This document shows, one piece after another, positions 5,860 to 11,845 of a DNA stretch of 11,845 bases (position 1 is the stretch's first letter; the number at the start of each line of letters is the position of its first letter). The notes under the pieces are model-generated. The model was not told where the DNA came from. It was given only the letters and a program-made list of their open reading frames with translations, and searched no databases. The translations under genes and the position numbers were made by a program. Source of the stretch: an uncultured Acidimicrobiaceae bacterium (GTDB lineage: Bacteria; Actinomycetota; Acidimicrobiia; Spongiisociales; UBA5794); NCBI GenBank assembly GCA_947258635.1, contig CAMYJM010000192.1, forward strand, positions 1 to 11,845, in the 5' to 3' direction.

Positions 5860-7266
5860 GTGCAAATCTTCAACACGCTTGGACGCGCCCTCCAGACCTT
5901 CGAACCACGCGACGCGGGCAAGGTTGGTATGTACGTGTGCGGCGCTACGGTGCAATCGAAACCGCACCTCGGCCACGGCCGCTACGCTGTCGTGTTCGAC
6001 GTTGTGCGGCGCTACTTGACGTACGTCGGTTACGACGTCACCTACGTGCGCAATATCACGGATGTCGACGACAAGATCATCGACGCCGCCAAGGCGGCGG
6101 GTGTCACGACTGAAGAGATCGCCGCCGAGGCCGCCGCCGCGTTCGCCGCCGCCTACGATGCCCTGGGGATCCTGCCGGCCGATACCGAGCCGCGCGCCAC
6201 CGAGCACGTTCCGCAGATGATCAAGATGATCGAACAGCTGATCGAGCGGGGCCACGCCTATGAGGCGGGCGGCGATGTCTACTTCTCCGTACGCGGCTTT
6301 CCCGGCTACGGCAAGCTGTCGGGGCGCAACATCGACGAGCTGCAGTCCGGGGCTCGCATTGCGACCGGTGACATCAAGCAGGACCCGCTCGACTTCGCCT
6401 TGTGGAAAGCCGCCAAGCCGGAAGAGCCCAGCTGGCCCTCGCCGTGGGGTGACGGCCGTCCCGGCTGGCACATCGAATGCTCGGCGATGTCCTACGAGTA
6501 CCTCGGTGCGTCGTTCGACATTCACGGCGGCGGCAACGACTTGGTCTTTCCCCACCACGAGAACGAGATCGCCCAGGCCGAGGCGGCACTCGGCATCGAT
6601 CCCTTCGCCCGGCTGTGGATGCACAACGGGATGATGACTCTCGGGGGCGAGAAAATGGCCAAGTCGACCGGCCACATCGTCGATCTGCTCGACGCCGTCC
6701 ATAAGTATCCCGGCCTGGCGGTGCGGCTGTTCTACTTGCGAACCCACTACCGCAAGCCGCTGGACTTCTCGGAGGAAGCCCTGGCCGATGCGACGGCTTC
6801 GCTGGAGCGGCTGTGGGCGTTCCGGCGGCGCCGGCCCGGTCCGGTCGCAGGCCCGCCGGATCCGACCACCATGGAGAGCTTCTCGCGGGCGATGGACAAC
6901 GATATCGACGTTGCCGGCGGCCTCGGCGCGCTGTTCGACGCGGTTCGGGAGGGCAACCGCCGCCTTGACGCCGGAGATGGCGCCGACCCGTACCTGGCTG
7001 CGTACGCCGAGATCGTCGATGTCCTCGGGCTCGCCGAGCCGGTGCGGGGTTTCGAGGAGATCGCCGCCGGGCTCGAGGCACTCGGCGCCGGGTACGACCT
7101 CGATGGTTTGTCCGGGGCGGCCTTGGTGGATGCTCTCGTGGCGCGGCGCAACGAGGCCCGGTCGAACAAGGACTGGGCCACCGGCGACAGCATTCGTGAC
7201 GGCCTCGCCGAGCTCGGCGTGATCGTCGAGGATGGAGCCGGCGGCAGTGCCTGGCATCGGGGATAG
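5860..7266 (+). CDS. cysS: Cysteinyl-tRNA synthetase
   Basis: This class I synthetase charges tRNA-Cys with cysteine in the cytosol. Its 468 residues match full-length CysRS. The catalytic zinc ligands C27 (MYVCGATV), C207 (GWHIECSAM), H232 and E236 (FPHHENE) are all present. The HIGH-type motif reads HLGHG at 36-40 and the KMSKS-type motif reads KMAKS at 265-269, both within class I variation. DVDDKII, GGGNDLVFPHHENEIAQ and the C-terminal ARSNKDWATGDSIRD segment further separate it from MshC, the related mycothiol ligase. The start is GTG with no ribosome site but a TAGCAT hexamer 6 bases upstream. The last 35 bases overlap rlmB in another frame, so the two are translated from one message, as in many actinobacteria. 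Confidence 0.97.
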   Translation: MQIFNTLGRALQTFEPRDAGKVGMYVCGATVQSKPHLGHGRYAVVFDVVRRYLTYVGYDVTYVRNITDVDDKIIDAAKAAGVTTEEIAAEAAAAFAAAYDALGILPADTEPRATEHVPQMIKMIEQLIERGHAYEAGGDVYFSVRGFPGYGKLSGRNIDELQSGARIATGDIKQDPLDFALWKAAKPEEPSWPSPWGDGRPGWHIECSAMSYEYLGASFDIHGGGNDLVFPHHENEIAQAEAALGIDPFARLWMHNGMMTLGGEKMAKSTGHIVDLLDAVHKYPGLAVRLFYLRTHYRKPLDFSEEALADATASLERLWAFRRRRPGPVAGPPDPTTMESFSRAMDNDIDVAGGLGALFDAVREGNRRLDAGDGADPYLAAYAEIVDVLGLAEPVRGFEEIAAGLEALGAGYDLDGLSGAALVDALVARRNEARSNKDWATGDSIRDGLAELGVIVEDGAGGSAWHRG

Positions 7267-7981
7267 GCTCGAAGGCATCCACGCCGTCACTGCGGCACTG
7301 CGCGCCGGGCGCGTGACGTCTCTCTGCATCGAGCGGGGACCCGCCCAATCGGCCGAGATGCAGAGCCTCATCGCCCTCGCCCGAGAATCGGGCGCCGGCG
7401 TGGAGTTGGTGGCCGACGTGGCGCCGCTGGCGGCGACTTCGGCGCCGCAGGGAGTGGTCGCCCAGGCCCGCCCGCTGCCGACCGTACGCCTGGCCGAACT
7501 CGTTGCGCGAGCTGCACTTCCGGCGTTGATCGTGCTCGACCACGCCCAGGACCCCCGCAACGTCGGCGCCATCGCCCGCTCGGCACGGGCGGCGGGATTC
7601 GACGGGATGGTCGTCTCGAGCCGCCGGGCCGCCCCACTCGGCGCCACTGCCTTCAAGGCGGCGGTGGGTGCCTTTGAGCACCTCGCCATCGCCGTGGTGG
7701 CGTCGATTGCCGATGCCGTGCGCCAATTGCGCGAGCTGGGCGTGTGGACTGTCGCCCTCGACGGGTCTGCGACCGAGTCCCTCTACGGCGTTCGTATCCT
7801 CGATGAGCCGGTGGCCGTGATAGTCGGGGCCGAAGGGCGTGGTGTCAGTAAGCTGGTTTTGGAGCGTTGCGACGTGGTGGCCCGCCTGCCCATGGCCGAT
7901 GGTGTCGAGAGCCTGAACGCCGGCGTCGCCGCCGCCCTCGCCATGTTCGAGATCGCCCGGGCTCGGGGGACATTGTCCTGA
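7232..7981 (+). CDS. rlmB: 23S rRNA 2'-O-methyltransferase, SpoU/TrmH family (RlmB-like)
   Basis: A SPOUT-class methyltransferase of 249 residues that would 2'-O-methylate a guanosine of 23S rRNA (G2251 in E. coli) using S-adenosylmethionine. The N-terminal L7Ae-like RNA-recognition domain opens with RLEGIHAVTAALRAG and contains APQGVVA near 71. The knotted SPOUT domain shows motif 1 DPRNVGAIARSARAAG (N110, R116), motif 2 IVGAEGRGVSKL and motif 3 LPMADGVESLNAGVAAALA. The usual Ser in the S-x-GA-x-E stretch is Val here (KAAVGAFEH). Start choice is uncertain: ATG 7232 has GAGG directly abutting it, whereas GTG 7247 has GGAG nine bases upstream and would shorten the protein by five residues. It overlaps cysS, as expected. 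The exact methylated base is inferred from family and context. Confidence 0.92.
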   Translation: MEPAAVPGIGDRLEGIHAVTAALRAGRVTSLCIERGPAQSAEMQSLIALARESGAGVELVADVAPLAATSAPQGVVAQARPLPTVRLAELVARAALPALIVLDHAQDPRNVGAIARSARAAGFDGMVVSSRRAAPLGATAFKAAVGAFEHLAIAVVASIADAVRQLRELGVWTVALDGSATESLYGVRILDEPVAVIVGAEGRGVSKLVLERCDVVARLPMADGVESLNAGVAAALAMFEIARARGTLS

Positions 7982-8003
7982 GGTTTTCCGGATGGAGCGG
8001 GAT

Positions 8004-8023
8004 GCCGGCGTAGCTCAGATGGC
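8004..8023 (+). pseudogene. Possible 5' remnant of a tRNA gene
   Basis: GCCGGCG, TA, GCTC, AGATGGC reproduces the first 20 positions of a bacterial tRNA exactly: a 7-base acceptor strand, U8-A9, the D-stem GCTC, A14 and the invariant G18-G19. After that the sequence no longer fits. There is no GAGC-type D-stem closure (GGGT could only pair with two G-U wobbles), no anticodon arm, no TTCGA loop and no complementary CGCCGGC acceptor end within the gap. It looks like a tRNA (acceptor compatible with Thr- or Ala-type) cut after the D loop. Chance resemblance cannot be excluded. Confidence 0.4.
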
Positions 8024-8024
8024 C

Positions 8025-8051
8025 GGGGGTGGCTCATCGGTGACCACCCCT
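8025..8051 (+). ncRNA. Stable hairpin in the hdrA upstream region
   Basis: GGGGTGG (8026-8032) pairs with CCACCCC (8044-8050). After a bulged C, TCA pairs with TGA around a TCGG tetraloop, giving 10 bp with one bulge. ACCCC at 8046-8050 can alternatively pair with GGGGT at 8057-8061, so two mutually exclusive folds share one strand. No T-tract follows, so it is not a standard terminator. It may be part of a leader RNA. Confidence 0.4.
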
Positions 8052-8209
8052 CCTTCGGGGTATCTCAGCAGGTGATTGTGCCCGAGCGCTCCCTGAGGTC
8101 GTGCCCTATCCAAATGGAGCGTATCTCCATGCCCACCAGGGCCTAAAGACCCTTATTGCCCGGGCTTGAAACGGGGAGTATATGGCCACAGCGCTAATTC
8201 GGAGTTCAA

Positions 8210-8635
8210 ATGGCCCGTGCGATGGAAGCGAGCCCTGGGATGATCGCCGCCCCCACCGGGGCGGTGATGGTCGTCGGCGGGGGTATCGCCGGCATGCAAG
8301 CCTCGCTCGACCTCGCCGATCAAGGATTCAAGGTCTACTTGGTCGAGAAGAGCTCCGCCATCGGCGGAAAGATGGCGCAGCTCGACAAGACCTTCCCCAC
8401 CAACGACTGCGCCATGTGCACCATCTCTCCCAAGCTCGTGGAGACGGGCCGGCATCCCAACATCGAACTCCTCACCGACTCCGAAGTGCTCGGCATCGAC
8501 GGCGACGTCGGCGACTACCGGGTCCAGGTCCGGCGCCAACCACGATACGTAGACGTCGACGTGTGTATCGGCTGCGGCGACTGTGCCAGGGTCTGCCCGG
8601 TTGTCATCCCCGACATGTTCAACGAGGGGTCATAA
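8210..8635 (+). CDS. HdrA-type N-terminal FAD/4Fe-4S segment, ended early by frameshift
   Basis: This 141-residue ORF is the N-terminal part of a HdrA-like flavoprotein (heterodisulfide reductase subunit A family, which binds FAD and Fe-S clusters). It contains the FAD dinucleotide motif VVGGGIAGM (21-29), LVEKSSAIGGKMAQLD, the family signature FPTNDCAMCTISPKL with C67 and C70, and a ferredoxin motif CIGCGDCARVCP with C119, C122, C125 and C129. In relatives the chain continues after FNEG into a GltD-like domain. Here TAA follows one residue later, and homology resumes at 8641 in another frame with an estimated 50-65 residues missing. ATG 8210 is supported by GGAG at 8201-8204. It is probably the front piece of one broken gene with the next ORF; a naturally split pair is less likely because the Rossmann domain is left incomplete. 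Confidence 0.85.
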   Translation: MARAMEASPGMIAAPTGAVMVVGGGIAGMQASLDLADQGFKVYLVEKSSAIGGKMAQLDKTFPTNDCAMCTISPKLVETGRHPNIELLTDSEVLGIDGDVGDYRVQVRRQPRYVDVDVCIGCGDCARVCPVVIPDMFNEGS

Positions 8636-8637
8636 AG

Positions 8638-11600
8638 TTGGACAACCCGTTCCCCGGCATCTGCGGCCGGATCTGCAATCACCGCTGCGAAGCCGCCTGC
8701 AACCGGGGACAAGTCGACGAGCCGATCAACATCAGGGCACTCAAGCGCTTCGTATCCGACAAGATCCTGGCCCAGCCTCGCCAACCGGTCGAGCCGGTGC
8801 CCCGCATCCACGAGGAACGTGTGGCGATCATCGGAGCGGGGCCGTGCGGCCTCACCGCGGCGCAGGATCTGGCGATGGCCGGCTACGGCGTGAGCGTTTA
8901 CGAAGCAATGCCGGTCGCCGGCGGAATGCTGCGGCTCGGTGTTCCCGAGTTCCGGCTGCCGGCCGAGATCGTCGACCGCGAGGTGCAGGACATCGTCGAT
9001 CTCGGAGTCGACCTCCAGCTCAACCACCGGGTTGAGGACCTGGACGATCTCTTCGACGACGGTCACGACGCGGTGCTGATCGCCGCCGGGGCCCACGAAG
9101 GGGTGCGGCTGCCGATCCCCGGGGCGGACCTCGACGGAGTGCTGATCAACACCCTGTTCCTCCGTGACGTGCGGCTGGGCAAGTACGACGCCGATTCCGC
9201 AGACGACACGGCTCCACCGCTCGGCCAGCGAGTCTTGGTGCTCGGCGGCGGCAATGTGGCCATCGATGTCGCCCGCAGTGCGGTGCGGCTGGGACGCGAA
9301 GTGCACATGGCTTGCGTCGAGAGCAAGGCCGAGATGCCGGCCCACCCCTGGGAGGTCGAGGCCGCCGAAGCCGAGGGAATCACAATCCATGCCGGTCGCA
9401 GCTTCGAGCAGATCACCGGCAAAGACGGTCGAGTGTCCGGGGTCGAATGTCTGGAAGTCGAATCGTTCGAGTTCGACGACGCCGGCCGCCTCCAGGTCAC
9501 CAAGGTCCCGGATTCGTCGCACGTCATCGCGTGCGACACGGTGATCTTCTCGGTCGGACAGCGAGCCGGACTGGCTTTCATCCCGGATGACGCCGGGGTC
9601 GGGATTACGGCGCAGCGCAAGATTGCCATCAACCCGAACACGCTGGCGGCAACCCGCGAGGGTGTCTTCGCGGCAGGGGACACGGTCTCGGGTACCGCTT
9701 TCGTGATCGAGGCCGTCGAGAGCGGCCACACCGCCGCTCGTTCGATCATCCGCTATCTGCAGGGCGACCACATGGAGCCGCCCCCCAAGCCCGAGCTGCC
9801 GGTCGTGCGGTACTCGGCTGAGGATCTCAGCCATGTCGATCGTCAGCCGCGAGTGCCGCTGCCGGAGATGACGGTCGCCGATCGAATCGGCAGCTTCGCC
9901 GAGGTCGAACGCGGCTACGACGATGAGTCGGCTCAGGCCGAGGCGGCCCGCTGCCTGGCGTGCGGTATCTGCTCCGAGTGCATGAGTTGCACCTTTGCGT
10001 GCGGCGTCAATGCCATCAATCACGACATGGTGGCCCGTGACGAGGTATTCGAGGTCGGTGCGGTGGTCCTGGCTCCCGGCTACCAGATCTACCGGGCGGA
10101 GCTGTCCGACGAGTATGGGTTGGGGCGCTACCCCAACGTGATCACGGCGTTGCAGTTCGAGCGGTTGCTGTCGGCTTCCGGCCCGACAACCGGCCATATC
10201 GAACGGCCCTCGGATCACGAGACCCCCAAGCGGATAGCCTTTCTGCAGTGTGTCGGGTCACGCGACCAGAGCCACGACTACTGCTCGGCGGTGTGCTGCA
10301 TGTATGCCACCAAGGAAGCAATCATGGCCAAGGAACACGAGCCCGATCTGGACATCCATGTCTTCATGATGGACATGCGGGCGTTCTCCAAGGGCTATTG
10401 GAGCTACTACGAACGGGCCCGCGATCGGTACGGCATCCAGTACACCCGGTGCCGCCTCGGAGGCCTGCGCGAAGATCCCGCCACCGGTGATCTGCTGGTG
10501 CGCTACCAGGATGAAGCGGGCAAGCTCCAGGACGAGCGCTTCGACCTGGTGGTCCTCTCGGTTGGGATGGAGATATCGGACTCGGTCAAGGAGCTCGGTG
10601 GGCGACTCGGAATCGAGCTCGACGAATACGGCTTCTGCCACACCACACAGTTCAACCCGCTCGAGACCAGCAAAGCGGGCATCTACGCCGTTGGGCCCTT
10701 CCGCGAGCCCAAGGACATTCCCGAGTCCGTCATCGAAGCGAGCGGGGCGGCCGGGGCGGCCGCCGCTGCGCTATCCAAGTCACGATTCGCCCTCACCACC
10801 ACGCCCGAGTTCCCCACCGAGCGGGACGTGGCCGACGAGGATCTTCGTATCGGAGTCTTCGTATGCCACTGCGGCTCGAACATCGGTGGTTTCCTCGACG
10901 TGCCCGCAGTCGCCGACTACGCGACGACGCTGTCCGGCGTCGCCCACTCCGAGGCCAATCTCTACACCTGCTCCCAGGACAGCGTCAAGCACATCGCCGA
11001 GCGGGTCCGCGAAGAGCAGCTCAACCGGGTAGTCGTCGCCAGCTGCACGCCGCTAACCCATGCCCCCCTGTTCCGCGACATGCTGCGCGGCGCCGGGCTG
11101 AATCCCTATCTGTTCGAGATGGCCAACATCCGCAATCAGTGTTCGTGGGTGCACTCCAACGACAACGCAGCTGCCACCGCCAAGGCCAAGGATCTCGTTC
11201 GGATGGCGGTGGCCCGGGCGGCGCTGCTGGAGCCGCAGCACACGTTCGACGTCCCCGTCGAGAAGTCCGCCCTGGTGGTCGGTGGGGGAGTTGCCGGGAT
11301 GACGGCGGCGGTCTCACTCGCCGATCAAGGGTTCCCGGTGCACCTCGTCGAGCGGGAGGACACCCTCGGCGGGAACGTGCGCAACGTGTTCATGTCCGCC
11401 ACCGAGAGGCACCCTCGTGACGTGATGGAGGATCTCATTACGCAGGTGAACGACAATCCTCTCGTCGATCTGCACATGGAGACCAGCATCGTCGGCTCCT
11501 CGGGGTTCATGGGCAACTTCACCAGCGAGATCGAGGATCGCGAGGGCGACCGCTCCACCATCGAACACGGAGTGACGATTCTGGCGACCGGCGGCCAGGA

Positions 11601-11845
11601 ATACCGCGGCCCGGAGTACGGATACGGCTCCGATCCGCGGATCGTGACCCAGCACGAGTTCGAGCGGGTTCTCGCCTCCAACGAGAAGCCACCGGATTCG
11701 GTCGTGATGATCCAGTGTGTCGGCCCGGCCGAGCGGTTCTGCAGCCGCATATGCTGCACCGTTGCGTTGAAGAACGCTCTGGCGCTCAAGAAGCGGAACC
11801 CCGACGCCCAGATCGTCGTGCTCTACAAAGACATCCGGGTCTACG
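8638..11845 (+). CDS. GltD-like NAD(P)H/FAD module plus HdrA modules, 3' partial
   Basis: The frame is open from TTG 8638 (GAGGGG at 8624-8629, spacing 8) to the window end, over 1069 codons. Domain order: the second half of a GltD-type Fe-S domain (CGRICNHRCEAACNRG); FAD motif IIGAGPCG (64-71) with AGGMLRLGVPEFRLP; NAD(P) motif LGGGNVAIDVA (202-212); FAAGDTVSGTAFVIEAVESG; a six-Cys cluster at C439, C442, C445, C448, C451 and C455; the rear half of the first HdrA FAD domain (LAPGYQIYR, FLQCVGSRDQ, VCCMYATKEAI); then a second HdrA module from VFVCHCGSN (C743, C745) with FAD motif VVGGGVAGM (880-888) and MIQCVGPAERFCSRICC. Such proteins couple NAD(P)H, flavin and Fe-S electron transfer, usually with HdrBC or MvhD partners. 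The first GltD-type Fe-S cysteines (the PCRAACP region of relatives) are lost at the break. TTG may be a fortuitous start. Confidence 0.88.
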   Translation, partial: MDNPFPGICGRICNHRCEAACNRGQVDEPINIRALKRFVSDKILAQPRQPVEPVPRIHEERVAIIGAGPCGLTAAQDLAMAGYGVSVYEAMPVAGGMLRLGVPEFRLPAEIVDREVQDIVDLGVDLQLNHRVEDLDDLFDDGHDAVLIAAGAHEGVRLPIPGADLDGVLINTLFLRDVRLGKYDADSADDTAPPLGQRVLVLGGGNVAIDVARSAVRLGREVHMACVESKAEMPAHPWEVEAAEAEGITIHAGRSFEQITGKDGRVSGVECLEVESFEFDDAGRLQVTKVPDSSHVIACDTVIFSVGQRAGLAFIPDDAGVGITAQRKIAINPNTLAATREGVFAAGDTVSGTAFVIEAVESGHTAARSIIRYLQGDHMEPPPKPELPVVRYSAEDLSHVDRQPRVPLPEMTVADRIGSFAEVERGYDDESAQAEAARCLACGICSECMSCTFACGVNAINHDMVARDEVFEVGAVVLAPGYQIYRAELSDEYGLGRYPNVITALQFERLLSASGPTTGHIERPSDHETPKRIAFLQCVGSRDQSHDYCSAVCCMYATKEAIMAKEHEPDLDIHVFMMDMRAFSKGYWSYYERARDRYGIQYTRCRLGGLREDPATGDLLVRYQDEAGKLQDERFDLVVLSVGMEISDSVKELGGRLGIELDEYGFCHTTQFNPLETSKAGIYAVGPFREPKDIPESVIEASGAAGAAAAALSKSRFALTTTPEFPTERDVADEDLRIGVFVCHCGSNIGGFLDVPAVADYATTLSGVAHSEANLYTCSQDSVKHIAERVREEQLNRVVVASCTPLTHAPLFRDMLRGAGLNPYLFEMANIRNQCSWVHSNDNAAATAKAKDLVRMAVARAALLEPQHTFDVPVEKSALVVGGGVAGMTAAVSLADQGFPVHLVEREDTLGGNVRNVFMSATERHPRDVMEDLITQVNDNPLVDLHMETSIVGSSGFMGNFTSEIEDREGDRSTIEHGVTILATGGQEYRGPEYGYGSDPRIVTQHEFERVLASNEKPPDSVVMIQCVGPAERFCSRICCTVALKNALALKKRNPDAQIVVLYKDIRVY

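Larger units (their letters stand above)
7982..8209. other. 228-bp structured non-coding gap between rlmB and hdrA
   Basis: No plausible coding frame crosses this gap. It starts with a tRNA-like 5' segment (8004-8023), continues into a stable hairpin with a UCGG loop (8025-8051) and an overlapping alternative stem (8046-8061), then a 6-bp hairpin ATGGAG/CTCCAT (8114-8130), a short GCCC-ACCA-GGGC hairpin (8131-8142) and the palindromes GAGCGCTC (8084-8091) and GCCCGGGC (8158-8165). A Shine-Dalgarno GGAG at 8201-8204 serves the next gene. I found no match to tRNA 3' halves, group I intron core motifs, SRP RNA, tmRNA, TPP riboswitch or T-box elements that I know. Confidence 0.5.

Noticed and set aside
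5803..7689. 628-residue minus-strand ORF opposite cysS-rlmB
   Set aside because: No recognisable domain, covers two well-supported genes and has the composition of antisense GC-rich sequence.
8085..8145. TPP riboswitch or T-box suggested by a CTGAG...CCCT stretch and the GGGTGG string
   Set aside because: The paired helices and the other conserved blocks (the GCGTAGGGA-like segment of TPP, the T-box antiterminator bulge) are absent.
8004..8209. tRNA interrupted by a group I intron
   Set aside because: No 3' tRNA half, acceptor complement or group I core motifs (P7 and J-region consensus) can be found in the gap.
8625..8645. Programmed ribosomal frameshift joining the two HdrA ORFs
   Set aside because: No slippery heptamer or pseudoknot is evident, and a conserved protein segment is missing, which frameshifting would not restore.
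8515..10218. 567-residue minus-strand ORF opposite the GltD-like module
   Set aside because: The plus strand shows FAD, NAD(P) and Fe-S motifs in one continuous frame; the minus frame shows none.
1..11845. CRISPR array, transposase, integrase or rRNA genes
   Set aside because: No regularly spaced repeats, mobile-element genes, terminal inverted repeats or rRNA sequence were seen.

Overview
The window reads as GC-rich chromosomal DNA from an actinobacterium, plausibly an uncultured Acidimicrobiia-like lineage. This rests on a CarD ortholog close to the mycobacterial one, the housekeeping string carD ... ispF ... cysS-rlmB, GTG/TTG starts, possible leaderless promoters and GC-driven antisense ORFs. 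The exact lineage is inference.

Layout. Positions 1-2391 (+ strand): the 3' part of carD with a histone-H1-like Lys/Ala/Pro tail, then a YacL-type membrane PIN-TRAM protein, then ispF. The ispD gene that normally accompanies ispF next to carD is absent. Positions 2397-5793 (- strand): four genes interrupt the housekeeping string. They are a broken Clp N-domain membrane protein, a DUF4956 membrane protein with a somewhat AT-richer flank, an alpha/beta hydrolase, and a glycerophosphodiester phosphodiesterase (gdpd) just upstream of the hydrolase in one operon. Positions 5860-7981 (+): cysS overlapping rlmB. Positions 7982-8209: a structured non-coding gap that starts with what looks like the first 20 bases of a tRNA. 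Positions 8210-11845 (+): a very large HdrA-type flavin/iron-sulfur oxidoreductase with a GltD-like NAD(P)H module and a second HdrA module. It is split by a frameshift with missing sequence near 8635 and runs off the window.

How the genes work together. CarD (transcription), YacL (predicted RNase), CysS and RlmB (translation) and IspF (isoprenoid precursors) are growth housekeeping. GDPD and the hydrolase form a small lipid- or ester-hydrolysis operon. The HdrA-GltD-HdrA polypeptide would pass electrons between NAD(P)H, flavins and Fe-S clusters, probably with HdrB/HdrC or MvhD-like partners beyond the right edge.

The most notable points are the CarD tail, the Clp_N-membrane fusion, the paired TANNNT hexamers exactly 6 nt before both gdpd and cysS, the truncated tRNA-like element, and the broken HdrA fusion. 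Three separate loci (Clp_N, tRNA remnant, HdrA) each look like a known sequence with an internal segment missing. That could be real decay or an assembly defect, and the sequence alone cannot settle it.
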